A stretch of 64,000 nucleotides of DNA from Rhyacophila brunnea (lineage: Eukaryota; Arthropoda; Insecta; Trichoptera; Rhyacophilidae), in contig JAGYXB010001801.1 of assembly GCA_022495005.1 (NCBI GenBank), forward strand, positions 806,001 to 870,000, in the 5' to 3' direction. Shown piece by piece: positions 46,421 through 59,568 of the stretch. Numbering within the stretch: the first letter of the stretch is position 1; each line of letters opens with the position of its first letter. Both the position numbers and the translations under genes were made by a program. Below the pieces are notes generated by a model, which ran no database searches, was not told the DNA's origin, and was given only the letters and a program-made list of their open reading frames with translations.

Positions 46421-47412
46421 TTTATAAATTCCTGTTTTTATCAGAATTGGTCTATTCCTCTCAGATATAATATGTATTGCTTTATTATTTATTAACATTT
46501 GTCTCAATATGAATGTCCCGCACCGGGAAACTATATTGGCTAAGGTTAATTTTGAATTCAAAATTTGATTTGTAAATATTATTTTATTTTTTACATACAT
46601 TTATTTTTTATAGACAATGAAACAAAACAATGCTTAAATTTGTTTTTTATGCTGCTAACCTTTTTCTATTATGTAAATAGGACCCGAAAGAGATTAATAT
46701 TTGGATATAATGGGTCGCTTTTTATGATAATCACATACTATTGCTGTATATTCGAATGAATGAGATGTACAATTATTTATCATATTTTAATGCACATACC
46801 TACACATATATTGTATTAAAATTAATATGTCATTGGTAGCAATCGGCGATTGTCAGCTGTTCTGCTAGACCTAGCAGCATGAAGTGGTGTCAGGTGATAT
46901 TGTGAAGGCCTGACTCCAGAATAGACTACGCATATGACTCCAAATTTGTATTGGCAGTGACGAGATGCAAATCGTAAAACTGACAAATCAGCGAAATGTC
47001 AAAATGTCTGATGTAAATGAAAATCCATCTCAAAGGGAAAACTATGGAGCCGTTTATGCATACTTCACAATTATATTAATATACAATACCGCCAAGCCGT
47101 CTGCAAGACCTAGCGAGACAGACTGGCGAGAGCCAGCTGGCTCAGCTAGTTTAATATAAATAAGTGAAGTCTGAAAGAAAGATTATTAGGTGAAAAAAGA
47201 CAGCCGAGATTTACAGTGTATATATTTAGTGCATAAATACTGCACAAATTAATATATTATTAATATTAACAGTGCGCAACAGTGAAAAATAATTATTGTT
47301 GCATGGGAGCAATTAGTGCGCCAAACGTGGTGAAGCGAGGGGTTGTCCACACTATTATTTGTTCACACTGTTACGCGATTTCAAAGTCCGCGTGAAAGGC
47401 AAAAATATTAAA

Positions 47413-48606
47413 ATGGTTAACACTACTGTGGACGTGAATGAAACCAAAAAAACGAAGAAGAAAAGAAACGATGATGAAGAGGAAGTGGTTGGAGAAAAGA
47501 AGAAGAATGGCAGACTGTGACCTCTTGAAAAAAACCCAGAAGAGACTCTGGGGTCGCTTCAAAGAGAAACGAAAACATCGCCATGATAGCGACGGGAAGT
47601 AAAATACCATTAAAGTTGAAAATAGCGCAGATGCTCCATAAGGCAGGAGTTAAAGTACAGAAAATTTACAACAAAAATTTAAAGACGTACATCCAAGTAG
47701 AAGACGAAAAAGAAGCAGATAAAGTGAAACAAGCTGGAGTACTCAAAGATATCGGTTTTGTGATTAAAGAGAATGACTCTTGCTCTTATGGAGTAATAAG
47801 AAAAGTCGACATTGATATGGACCTCCAAGAACTGCAAATGGAAATCAAAAGTGATGCAAAAGTGACCAACCGTAAGAGGTTGACAAGAAAAAGTGATACA
47901 GGAGAGCTTACGAAGACCTCGTCAGTCAGTATTCAATTTGGGGAGAAAATATTGCCGAGAACAATTCACATATATGGCGTCTCTTTTGCTGTAGAACCAT
48001 ATGTATTCAGAGTAATGCAATGCTGCTGGCGATATGGGCACATTGCGAACAATTGCGGCAGTAAAGTAGAAACGTGCCCCGAGTGCGGTGAAAACCACAA
48101 AACTTGCGAAAAAAATGATTACGTGCATCAATTGCAAAGGTAACGTAAACGGTAAACGGCCAAAAATGCCCAAAGTGGCAAGAAGAAAGGAATTGTAAAG
48201 AAGCAATGATAAAAATGAACATACCTTTCAAGGAAGCAAAAAAAAATATGTTAAGTAACAGCTATGCTGACATATTAAAACAAAAAAAATCGTGGGAAGA
48301 GATGAAAGCGAAATAATTAAAAAAATAAAGGAAAACAAAAAGAAAGAAGAAGTGGTGGTAGAAGCTTCAGGTTCAACAATAACAGATACAAGTAGTAGCG
48401 TAAAGCCTACAAAAAATAAGAAAAATTCAAAGGGTAAGATAGAGGTTAATGCGATGGGAGAAATTGTGAAAGTCTTGCTGAAAGGGGGAGACTGGCAGCA
48501 GATCATTAAACAACTAATAATTAAAGCAGTGGACTGGGTATGCAAAAACTTCAAAGAAGGAAATTTAGGAGAAATTCTAGGGGAGGTTCTGCAACAAAAT
48601 GGATAA
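47413..48606 (+). pseudogene. LINE ORF1 (gag-like, CCHC zinc knuckles), frameshifted
   Basis: Starts MVNTTVDVNETKK, a lysine-rich N-terminus that hits a stop. The main open part (47583-48143) is 186 codons with a basic/acidic body and, near residues 144-175, CCWRYGHIANNC and CPECGENHKTC, a zinc-knuckle pair. In another frame a third knuckle-like piece follows (CPKWQEERNCKEAMIKM), and then a lysine-rich tail (48292-48606). At least two frameshifts. ORF1 proteins of this type bind retrotransposon RNA. Confidence 0.75.
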
Positions 48607-48611
48607 AAAAA

Positions 48612-48845
48612 ACAAATTAGGAGTTTACAATGGAATGCTAGAAGTATGAAGCAAAAAAGAATGATATAGAACTTACTCAATAAGACAAAAATAACAATAG
48701 CATTAATCTCACAGACTTGGTTGAGGTCTGAATTAGACTATCTGAAATTCAATGATTACACGATGTATCGAAAACACAGAGGGGATAGATACGGAGGAGT
48801 AGCGATTCTGGTGCATAAAACACTGGCGTCTAAAGAAGAAAGAAA
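48612..48845 (+). pseudogene. LINE ORF2 fragment: N-terminal endonuclease
   Basis: Reads IRSLQWNARSMKQKR, then after an in-frame stop ALISQTWLRSELDYLKFNDY and HRGDRYGGVAILVHKTL. This is the start of an apurinic/apyrimidinic-like endonuclease domain (QWNARS, E/Q-TWL, GGVAI). It breaks off and continues as 3' UTR, so the polymerase was deleted. Confidence 0.75.
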
Positions 48846-48994
48846 GAAAGACGGAAGAGCAAGGCAAAATAATTATAAATCTATTTAACAGAATAGGAGT
48901 GAGGACCTGATCGACGGATCCCCTTCTAGAAGAGAAGAGGCGATATGACAGCGAGTCGCAGTCAAAGCCTCGGTAAAATCACAAAAAAAAAAAA

Positions 48995-50150
48995 TTAGGA
49001 ATGTTTTCTCTATGTATAGGTACTTACCATATTTTGATAGTACGTGGATCAATTTAAATAAATAGTCGGAACATAAAGTATATTCAGGCTTTATTAAAGC
49101 AAATACCTCTTTATACTGCTGAAGGAACTGTCGAAATGGACATGATTCACATTCAGTTTGATGTCTTTCTTATCAATACTAGTATTGCCATATATGCGGA
49201 AAATTGTAAAGCTACAATTATTGTGAAATTGTGATATTAAAACACAATATAGAAATCTGTTTTATATAGTCACTGAAACAAAAAAAACGAATTTTATGAA
49301 AATTGGACTTGATCAATAATAATTATTGTGAACCACCCATATATATATATTAATTTCTTGTGGATGACCGAACAGTCGTAATTATTTATTTTAGCATCTA
49401 GTATGGACGTATAGTAAATCATGCAATAGTGGCGCAATGGGTATGGCAAATACGATTCGCAATCATATTTGTATTGCTTGCTACAATATAAACATGCATT
49501 GTAGCAAATGCTACCAATACAATGGGTAACTGCTCCCGAGACATTCCCAAAATAATGATGCTTTATATCCAAACGTAGGGTCCCGCGATACGCCCGATTA
49601 AGACCGGGTTCTGTTGTGGGGCGGATGTGGTTTGGTGAAGCGATTAACTTAAATTTAGAATACTTTCCCTATACCTAATTATATCATATTATGATATATT
49701 GATGATAACATTGCATTATTTTAAACTATAATCGTTATGGTACAGTTTTCTTCTCCATTGATCATCCACACTTACTTAATTACTTAATAAAATCAGTATA
49801 ATAAATATCTGTTACTGACAATATTTTGAGGAAAGACATGTGGACGAAATCGGCCCTGATTAAAGAATTTCGACTCTAGGTAAAAGGAGTCTATAGGAAT
49901 TATGAATTTTGAAGGTAATTCGATTTTTGAATCGAGCGATTGCACGTGTGGTTGTATTGATAACACGTTCATTATTGGCAGACCCGAAAACAAAATGGCA
50001 ACTCGCGTTCTGGTTTGAAGTCTGTTCCTTTGTACCTATACACAACCTACGTTACACTATTCATTCCTATGAATTATTCAAGGCTCATTTTGTCAATATC
50101 TGCACATGTATGTGACTAATTAGGTGAATCTGAAATTATAGGGAAATGTC
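48995..50150. other. Intron sequence with short repeat traces
   Basis: 49303-49345 is an inverted match to 44040-44075 (GGGTGGTTCACAATAATTAT). 49845-49865 (GGACGAAATCGGCCCTGATT) is a solo arm of the D hairpin family. No gene. Confidence 0.45.
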
Positions 50151-50155
50151 ATAGT

Positions 50156-50300
50156 AGAAGTGCGAAGTTCTCTTTAAATTTTAAATGAACCTGCAATGCG
50201 AAGTCACTTGAAGCTAACTTAATCAGTAGACCAAAGGGCATTTTTTCAATTTCTTAAATTTAGGTTCCATTTTTATAAAATAAGGTTTTTTCAACATCAT
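50156..50300 (+). repeat. Dispersed repeat R, copy 1
   Basis: ATGAACCTGCAATGCGAAGTCAC, then CTAACTTAATCAG and AAGGTTTTTTCAACATC, recur in order at 62930-63062. The copies are diverged. Type unknown. Confidence 0.6.
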
Positions 50301-52735
50301 TCATGGTCCTGATAATTATTAAACTATGTGGATTTAGTGTTTTATTTAATCTAATATGATATAATCTTCACAAACGTTTGACTGTTAGCCACTCATCAAA
50401 CCCTTATTTTATTTAGAGTGTATTTAAAAACTTTGTTATTAAAGACCTACTTTTTATTGTTTTCGGGATTGAAAACTCAATAACATAAGTTCCCATAAAA
50501 AGGAAAGCATGGGACGTGGGCATGGAATGTATAAAAAACCATGTGTTACAATGTATAATATTATGTCAATCCAAACTTGCTTTAACCAAGCGATCACTAT
50601 TATCTAGCACAGACAACAAAGCAATAAACAATCATTCATAGATAGGTAAATTTAATAATAATAAATTTATTACGTAATACCTACTTGAAACCGATATTTT
50701 ATTTTATTTGAAATTAGTGGTTGAAATCTGCAGTCTCTCATTTTCAGTAGGTACCTAATGTGGATTATAAAATAGATTAGGTATCATTCCTGATTAACTG
50801 TGGTAGTGTGTTGCGTTAGGAAGTTATACCTATTGGTGGTTTCGCAAACCCACCTGGTAGGTACTGCACTGCGGTGTCGATGGACTGCATCTATGTAATT
50901 CCGCGGCTATTTCTGGTGCACAGCTGATCATCTTTGCACGCTCGCAGAGTCGTTCACCTCGATAATGTAATGTATGCAATACGTACCTACATACTCGGTA
51001 CAAACTACAACTCATACTAACCACAAAAATGACAGCTGTGTGGGTACTAAACAATAAGACAGCTGAGAAGCTGAAGATATTATGTTTTTGATTGGAATTT
51101 TTCTGCCAGAGATACGTCGGTTAAATTCAAAGTCTTTGGGACTAATATGGAGGGATTCATAATGTGAACCTTTTATTACAAAGCGAATACAGGCGATACC
51201 ACAACTTTGTTTTGTGCTAGCATTCGTAGGCATGTGCAAATTCATATTCTGTAGATAAGTTGGTAGGTAGGTACATGCATTGAAAGTTGGTGACATGTTT
51301 TAGAGTTTTCTTATAATGCACGTGTGACATACCATAGGTTGCAATTTATTGTTTGTGATTGTTCGCCTAAATAACACATCATTAGGTTCACAACATAACA
51401 TAAAAACAAATAAATATTATCCAAACAGTATAAAAAGAGTTTTCAGATTAAATATGGTATAAATATGTACTAATATGGTATAAATATAAACTAATATGTA
51501 TATATTTTATAACTGGTCTAAATGTGTATAATAATTGATATGTTCTGTCCCTTTACAAGGATGTAGTTCTAAATAGTTATATTTGCATTTTACTGTGAAT
51601 GCTTTGGTTTTGGTACACGTCGAATATGTCGTGTTCGAAATGGTCATTGTGTGTAGTAACTCATAATACAACATTTAGGGATTAGCTGGAAATGTCTACA
51701 CACATGGAATTGACTGATTTGCTTAATTTAAATTTGCGATTTGTTGATGTGTAAAGTGTGTAAAGTTTGTTAATAAATTAATCTGGAATGAAAAACTGTT
51801 CGATTTTTTTTGTCAATAGCGTTATTGTTTGAAGCTTAAATATGTTAGTAATTAGTAATTCTCCAGTAGATGGAGAATGCTGATGATGATATTATCGTTT
51901 CACCTAGGTAATTGAATTTTTCAGAAGAAGAAACGTTTGTCAAAATAATCTGCAAAGAGAAATTTGTGTCACTTTTATTCGCTCTTGTGGCGGCAGGGTG
52001 TGTGCGACATCATAGAGTAATTCGCAAATACAAAAGCAAGTCGTTATTACTTTTTGTAACATTTACAATAGGTTAGTTACCCCATGGTTATAGGATGGGA
52101 TCCGAAAAATATGTTTTTTTTTTAATTAGAAGTTTTAAATTACATTAATCGGAATATCTCCTTTATAATTTTAAATAGGTAATTCGAAATTACAGCCAAT
52201 AAAATCATTTACATCATTGAATTTTTCTTTTTATCCATTCCTGAATCGTGCAGCAACTAAAAATGGAAAAATATCCTGGAATTAAAACTATTTCGTTGGT
52301 GGCATATTTTCGTTTACTCTCACTGCTGTGGGGTGCATATTGATGTGAAAAATAAAAGTACATACCTACTTCAGATGCACCTTTGTAGCATTGTATGTAC
52401 AAGCGATGCAATACCTTGAACCTGTCTCGCGACAAAGCTGTTGAATTCTGGGAGTCACGCATTTCAACTTTTATATGGAAACGGTCTCCTGGTAGTTGAC
52501 AGCTCAATAATCTCTTATCTGTCTTACAACATATTTAGCGAGTTCACCATATCTCTCAATCAGTGGCGAAGGGTGCCAGTTGAAAGTATGTAGGCTTCCG
52601 TAGGTCTCAGGACAGCCATGTTTACAAGACTTGAATTTGAATTTGGTTCATCTTAAGTATTTTACTGAACAAAAAATATTATATTTTACCGTTCACGATA
52701 TTTCACTAAAAAAACAGCAGGCACGAATATTAATA
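50301..52735. other. AT-rich intron stretch; nothing recognised
   Basis: Only short chance frames. No splice-bounded coding block found. Confidence 0.45.
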
Positions 52736-52739
52736 TAGA

Positions 52740-52830
52740 TATTAAAAAAAGTAATGCCCATCCGCGATTCAAACTCAGGCTAGAAAATTATACTGTCATG
52801 ATAGTAAGTTGTATGTCGTAACCGAGAGGG
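52740..52830 (-). mobile_element. tRNA-like SINE trace
   Basis: The minus strand contains CCTGAGTTTGAATCGCGG, a diverged B-box hairpin, in the context of a possible tRNA-like head. Weak, given as a trace only. Confidence 0.3.
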
Positions 52831-52934
52831 CCGGGCCGTTTGGCATTGATACCAGCGCGCTTAAATTAATGTATATAATATTTACAAAGGCTATGCTAAA
52901 ATACCCACAGCCCCAGGGAACTTGATAGTAGATA

Positions 52935-54235
52935 CGAGGGTGGGTCAATAAGTCCTTAGAAAAGCCGACAGGTGGCGCGACTAGTACTGTAAGCGGTTTG
53001 TTTTCATGCAGCGGCACTACCGATTCAGTATGCTGCGAAGTTTCAATCAGATTGGTCGGGTTGTTGTGTGTTTCTCGTACATTTAAAAAAAAAATTTGCT
53101 TGTGGAAAATGGAAAAATGGAAAATGGAGAAAATTGAGTTTAGAGCTGTTATTAAACATTTTAATATAAAGGGTTAACAGCAAAGGAAATAAAAAATGAG
53201 TTGGATTTAGTTCACGGCATATCTGCTCCTTCACTTGCAACTATTTATAACTGGTTAAATGAATTTAAACGTGGTCGTACCTCAACAAAGGATGAACCAC
53301 GCTCAGGACGTCCTGTAGAGGTGACTACACCAGAAATGATCAATAAAATCCACGATACGGTGTTAAGTGACCGAAGATTAAAGTTGAGTGAGATAATTGA
53401 GGTTACAGGGATCTCAAAAGGTAGCGTCATTTCTATTTTACATGACAAATTGGGCATGAAAAATATTTCTGCAAGATGGGTGCCGCGTTTGCTCACAGTC
53501 GACAATAAACGCAATAGGGTGGTGGCCTCTAAAGCCCTGTTGTCGCTCATGCAACGCAATCCGGATGAATTTTTTCGTCGCTTTGTGACTGTAGATGAAA
53601 CATGGATACACCACTATACTCCCGAGACGAAGAACAGTCAAAGCAGTGGATTGCGAAAGGCGAACCATGTCCAAAGAAGGCGAAAACCGTAAAATCAGCT
53701 GGTAAGGTTATGGCTACTGTATTTTGGGATGCACGTGAAATTATTTTCGTTGACTATTTGGAAAAAGGAAAAAAAATAACAGGGGATTATTATGCATCTT
53801 TATTGGACCAGCTAAAAAACAAAATTGAAGAAAAACGGCCTCATTTAAACAGGAAAAAAATCCTCTTTCATCAGGACAATGCCCGTGTTCACACATGTTT
53901 ACGATCAATGGCTAAAATTGAAGAATTGAAGTTCGAATTGGTCGACCACCCACCGTATTCGCCAGATTTAGCCCCCAGTGACTTTTTCCTTTTCCCAAAC
54001 TTAAAAAATGGCTAAGTGGACAACGTTTTTTTTCAAATGAAGAAGTCATCGATCGGACAAATGCTTATTTTGAGGACCTTCCGAAAACTTATTTTTCTGA
54101 CGGTTTAAAAAAAATTGAGAAACGTCTAACCAAGTGTATTGAGCTCCAAGGAGATTATGTTGAGAAATAAAAAAAAAATACAAAAATAAAAACTGTTTTA
54201 ATGCTTTTTTCTAAGGAATTATTGACCCACCCTCG
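52935..54235 (+). mobile_element. mariner transposon, nearly complete (1301 bp)
   Basis: Terminal inverted repeats CGAGGGTGGGTCAATAAGTC at the left and its near complement at the right (GAATTATTGACCCACCCTCG), each flanked by TA (52933-52934 and 54236-54237), the Tc1/mariner target. Encodes a frameshifted DD34D-type transposase. End sequence and protein resemble the mellifera-type mariners. It lies in the MRTF intron in sense orientation. Confidence 0.93.
53109..54170 (+). pseudogene. mariner transposase, three one-base deletions
   Basis: Start ATG at 53109 (MEKWKMEKIEFRAVIKHF), stop TAA at 54168-54170. A helix-turn-helix N-terminus is readable (SLATIYNWLNEFKRGRTS, EPRSGRP), then the catalytic motifs VTVDETWIHHY (first Asp), HQDNARVH (second) and YSPDLAPSDFFLF (the WVPHEL-type block appears as WVPRLL). 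Frames shift by one base near 53174, near 53632 and near 54003. Each is explained by a single missing base, so the ancestral protein was about 354 residues. No active enzyme can be made from this copy. Confidence 0.92.
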
Positions 54236-54237
54236 TA

Positions 54238-55425
54238 GTATGACACTAGTTTTGATATTTTGTGTGTGTGGTTTTTACAATAGGTGTGTAATCGTATGCA
54301 TATGTTGTAAGGGTGAAATGTTCCAAATCACTTGCAGCCTTTTTTATTGTATCAGTGCCATGTACGTTTCGGTCTGGTCAGGAAAGCGCACAATAAATTC
54401 ATACTACTTTGTGGAATATAAAAAAATAATGAAGTTATAATTTAAATACGTTAATAGGCAATCAACAAATATTTTTCTTCTCTCTGTCGGAGTCTTCGCT
54501 ACTGTCCTCAATGGTTACACTCTTAGCTACAGTATATTTTTAACTAGACCGTTTTTTATTTAGGTATTATTATAGGTATGTTGAATAATGAAAACGACTA
54601 ATTGGTGAGATTAAGTACCTACAGTGTGCACAACTTTTTGTCTTGGAATTTGTTATTCATTTCCTGATGATTCTTTGACAATTATTTAGAAAATACTCAT
54701 ATAAATGTATACTTATTCATAGCATAGACTTAGTGTGTACGATATATTTGTATGCACAGTCACTGCTTTTTTTTGCGTTTTCCACACATTTTGACAGTAA
54801 TAAAAAGCGAGAGATATCCACTGTGTATGAGTGCGCACTTCTAGGTTCAGTATCGCGGAATAAGCGTATTAGTAACCAAATAGGATTGCTGTGGGATGAA
54901 TGAATGATGCGTTGGACGCAATCAACCAGTCTAATGGAAGCTAGTTTTTATTTAGCTTTCACACTAAAATCTCTCAAAGATTGTTTGTCAACATTAGCGA
55001 ATGGACGTATTGGCACGATTTTCATTAGTCTCACATGCAAATTGTATCGATGTAATGTTAGACTTTGTCCTGTGTACTTTCTGGGTCTTTTTGGACGTTG
55101 TTGTGTTAGTTAAGACTTCTTTATAATAATTATCTAGACATACTTGGTTTAAGGGAGGATCAATCGTTTTCACACTGTTTCAATTGAAGGCTAAGGTACT
55201 TAATACTTTTTGAGGCTTCTTTACTGAAATTATATGGGTATTATCACTTGCTTTAACCAACAACCGACAATCTCTGGATCGTGCATATATAAGGTAGTTT
55301 AAAAGTTAGATGAGATATTTATTTGGCTGATACGTAGTGTAAGTGAGAAGTATCAATATATATAATTGTGTCACTGAGTTTTTTTTTGCCCCTACAATCC
55401 AATCTAGTGTCTGGGCCGATTCATG
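54238..55425. other. AT-rich intron stretch; nothing recognised
   Basis: No coding or repeat signal identified beyond the adjacent mariner. Confidence 0.45.
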
Positions 55426-55429
55426 AACA

Positions 55430-55615
55430 TGTTTCATAACAGATTTATTTTACGAGAAGTTGATGATAGCCACTTGCTCAACTTATGTTCGAACACCACA
55501 TATTAGAAAAAAAATGTGAATTTACCAGTACCTACTGGGATGAGAACCAGAAATTCATGATTTTATAAGATATCACGTTACCGTTCGGCTATCGTGGGTA
55601 ATCTAAACTATGAAA
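55430..55615 (-). mobile_element. tRNA-like SINE, minus strand
   Basis: The minus strand has an A-box-like TAGCCGAACGG and a B-box-like GGTTCTCATCCC. Downstream in the element, GTTGAGCAAGTGGCTATC is shared with 17521-17560. The head and body order supports one SINE family in opposite orientations. Confidence 0.6.
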
Positions 55616-58173
55616 GCATCAGTTTGACGTATAATTAACTTACCATGATGCCAATCGGGAGGGCAATATTTGCGTTTAAACGGTTTCAGTTATGGATATA
55701 TTTACGTTCTTTTATATTTTCAAACTTTACTTAGCTCATTTTTCGCTGTATTTCTATTAATTATTTGTTAATGTTTGTTGTTGTTTCCATTAAATTCGAA
55801 TTACGTCAAGTTGTGGTGTCTTGAATTAATTATTTGTACTGTACATATTATTATTGTTAATATTCCTAATTTTGAACGACTGGTATACTTTTGATTCACT
55901 TAATAAACCTACCCTGGTACGTCATATATGCATATTCGTACGAGTCCTGTGTGTCAAGAACCTTCCAGACATATCAATCCTAACTATCATAATATTATAG
56001 CGAAAACCGCTTTTCAAAACGTCAATGTAGGAAATAGAGTTTAAAAAATATTATTAGTTTTGTAACGTTGAAGAATAGCTTCCGAAGATTAGCATTGGAA
56101 TATTGATTAAATGATGATTACTGGAGACTTTCAACAAAACGACCAAACCCACAGAGAGACCAAGGATTTTTATGATCCGGCATAAAAGCTTTAAAATGAT
56201 TAGACATTTTATAGAAATCATAGTAACCCTAATTGAGCACAACAATTTTACATATATGTGTTTTTTGGTTATTTGAATATAATTTTCACGATTTTTGAAG
56301 TAAAAATTTGACTGGTTGTTGGCAATTAGTGAAAACTGTTTTAGTGTTTTCGAAGTCCCATCCTTCTTTATCAATAATGTTTGTGAAATCAGCGTATTTT
56401 CCCAGTTGATGGTGTAAAAACATATTTCCATTTTAATATTGATTGATTATAGGTACGTGATTTTAACTTATTTTTGATTATCGACATTTCGATTTAGGCC
56501 CTGTATTTTGTTAAATATTACCCTTAAATTAATATAACCCTCAATTTAAATTTAACTGTTGTCTTACCTGTTTTTATTTTAGTCCAATAATATGTTGTTT
56601 GGCCTGCGAATGGATAACGTGTTTCTTTTTTGGTTATATATTATGATGTACCGCATAACTCAAGGCTAATGTCTACATCGCCCCGACACTGGGCAGCTTG
56701 CAATTTTTCCGCACTTTTAAAGTTCATAATTTAGCGTCCTGGCGACTAAAGAAAACTCCTCTTGATAATATATCTGTGTCAAAAATCTCGTGCAGCTGTC
56801 GTGTTATTCGCGATAGCTCTGCTAAGTACAATATTTTGAACATAATAATAATTACAATTACACACTTGGTGATTTTTTTGGCTCGGCCGACTTGGCGACT
56901 GGGCGCCGTCAATCCTGATTTTCTTCTCCCCTACTTCAATGACAGTAGCTGTATCATAGACAAATATTGTTATCATAACCAATTAACTGTTAAAAGAGTA
57001 ATTATCGAGTTGCGTCAAAGCAACGAGTCCAAGGCTATTTTTTCTTTATATCAGATTGTGTTTATATTTTCAATGTTTATTTAATTTTTTTATTTCGCAT
57101 GTTATGGACATTTTTTTCATTAGTTTTACAATCCGATGTGGTTCTTGGCCTCCTGCCGAAGAGGTTTCTCAACACGTTTTGTTAAACGGACATTCTGCTA
57201 ATCGGGCGTTTGTGGTGTACCTTCTAAATTATTATTTAAATTTCAAGATACCGTCTTCGTTTAATATAATAAATTGAGCCGTTGAATCAATCTTTCAATA
57301 TAATATATTATAATGGAATAGTATGACTGGGTTACTTGATCTAACCGAATAATGTAGACACAGGTGTGCTCGTAATACCTACTTAATTAATAGTTAGACC
57401 CACTTTTAGTTAATCGTAAAAAATCAGCTAGAATCGATGCACTGTATTACTAATAATAATTATTGACTAAAATACTTAATTCATTTCAAATGTACTCGTA
57501 TGTATTCTAATTTAAGTTATTCTAATTACGTTAACATGCTTTTTCCAAATTTATATTATTCTTTCAAGTTTTTGAGGCTTTGCAAGCATATTAAACTAAA
57601 TAAAACTTCGCGTAGGTTTGAGTTTATATTATAAAGAAATTATAGCAAACATATGTTTTTATATCTACGATATCGCCATGTATTGTACAGTATGAAAACA
57701 TTGTCTTTTGATGTATGGTATCATACAGGTTGATAGATCGAATAAAATACATATTAGGTACCTATGTAGGTAAATGGTGGCAATGTTTAAAAAATCTCAT
57801 CTTTTTTCACTCGCTACCTGTAAGTAGTGTAAGTGATGTTTATTCTATTGTCTAATTATCGTTATGAACACCATTTCCAACTTAACGTTTTAGTGTAAGA
57901 TCTAGCATTTTTGAATAGGCATCTATCTAGCTTGTAAAATATCAACTGGCCTATAGCGTTAAATCTAGCGGTTTTCTATTAATTTTTTCACATAAAAAAG
58001 TTGGAATATTACCTCAGATTAGATTGAAAATTAACATGATAGCGTTTTGTACCTTAATCTTACCAGTAAAATAAAATTTAGCATGGGATAATTGAATGAT
58101 GATCAAATTGTGTAGGTATATTCTTATTTATTTTTGGCTTATTTATTCAATCTTTGTTTTCGTGAAAACCATG
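55616..58173. other. AT-rich intron stretch; nothing firmly recognised
   Basis: A 128-codon plus frame (56698-57084) and a 125-codon minus frame (56054-56431) have low-complexity, AT-driven composition and no motif that I can name. No splice sites tie either to MRTF. Confidence 0.4.
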
Positions 58174-58177
58174 TTAA

Positions 58178-59564
58178 GGGGGGACATGCTCGTCGTAGGT
58201 CAAAATTGAGTTTTTATTGTATTTTCAAACCATGATCCTGGACACTCCTTAAACGTTGTAGATAATCTATTTATATAATTTTGAAGCCTTATTATCCTTT
58301 ATAGTTATTTTAAACATTTGATGACTGCATAAAGTATTTTTGTTACATAAAATAGTATTCTTTTAAACCTCTCGCTGTAATGTTTTAGAATATAGTCATA
58401 TTTCGGTACATAACTGTGCAGTGGTGTTAAGATTTTTTACATTTATTAATTTTTAAACGCATTTATAAACCATTAGTATAATTTATTACGAGATAATTTT
58501 TGTAAAATATTCACGATAAAAAATTATATTGATAATCTCTGTGATCCCAAATTTGACAAGAATTAGGCATTTTATTATTCAAAAAATCGGCAAGATTAAC
58601 ACATTTGAAGATGATTCTAAAGATATTTATTATAAGCTATGTCTTTGACCATTCAAGTGTGATAAAAATCTTATGAATAATGATTGCTTTATAATAATTA
58701 TTGACCTAAGAATAAGGTAGTGTTTTTTTGAAATACGCCATTTCTTTTGTCATTCCCCAGTGGTTAAGCTACAACATACGGCCGTAGCCATAAATTGACA
58801 AACTATAATTAAAGTAGGGAGTAAAATTATGTTAACGCGTGTTTGAACATGTACCTAACCGAATTTTTTTTTATTTTTTTTTAAACGGTACATGTTCAAA
58901 CACGCGTCAATATCATTTTACTCCCTACTTCAATTATAGTTTGTCAATTTATGGCTACGGCCGTATGTTGTAGCTTAACCACTGGGGAATGACAAAAGAA
59001 ATGGCGTATTTCAAAAAAACACTACCTTATTCTTAGGTCAATAATTATTATAAAGCAATCATTATTCATAAGATGTTTATCACACTTGAATGGTCAAAGA
59101 CATAGCTTATAATAAGTATCTTTAGAATCATCTTCAAATGTGTTAATCTTGCCGATTTTTTGAATAATAAAATGCCTAATTCTTGTCAAATTTGGGATCA
59201 CAGAAATTATCAATATAATTTTTTATCGTGAATATTTTACAAAAATTATCTCGTAATAAATTATACTAATGGTTTTATAAATGCGTTTAAAAATTAATAA
59301 ATGTAAAAAATCTTAACACCACTGCACAGTTATGTACCGAAATATGACTATATTCTAAAACATTAGAGCGAGAGGTTTAAAAGAATACTATTTTATGTAA
59401 CAAAAATACTTTATGCAGTCATCAAATGTTTAAAATAACTATAAAGGATAATAAGGCTTCAAAATTATATAAATAGATTATCTACAACGTTTAAGGAGTG
59501 TCCAGGATCATGGTTTGAAAATACGATAAAACTCAATTTTGACCTACGACGAGCACGTGGGCCG
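58178..59564. mobile_element. Element B2: full-length 1.4 kb foldback element, TTAA-flanked
   Basis: TTAA at 58174-58177 and 59565-59568. Left end GGGGGGACATGCTCGTCG, right end CGACGAGCACGTGGGCCG. Arms of about 680 nt pair almost throughout around an AT-rich spacer near 58862-58885. An inner pair GTACATGTTCAAACACGCG lies at the apex. No coding capacity. TTAA suggests mobilisation by a piggyBac-type transposase. Confidence 0.87.
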
Positions 59565-59568
59565 TTAA

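Larger units (their letters stand above)
46850..48994 (+). mobile_element. Internally deleted non-LTR retrotransposon with poly(A) tail
   Basis: Order along the plus strand: 5' region, gag-like ORF1 (47413-48606), start of an endonuclease-type ORF2 (48612-48845), then an abrupt change to 3' UTR-like sequence and A-tract (48983-48994). The reverse transcriptase is absent. The 5' border is uncertain. It resembles I/Jockey/R1-type elements because ORF1 has CCHC knuckles and ORF2 starts with an endonuclease. It is located in the MRTF intron in sense orientation. Confidence 0.7.

Noticed and set aside
47922..48680. Long minus-strand frames (94-150 codons) opposite the LINE ORF1
   Set aside because: Phe/Leu/Ser-rich shadows of a lysine-rich sense ORF.
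56054..56431. 125-codon minus-strand frame
   Set aside because: Ile/Leu/Lys/Asn-rich composition as expected by chance in AT-rich DNA, with no motif or splice context.
56698..57084. 128-codon plus frame as an additional MRTF exon
   Set aside because: No acceptor/donor pair in phase 1 and no resemblance to MRTF domains. The exon join 43931-60363 is already perfect in phase.
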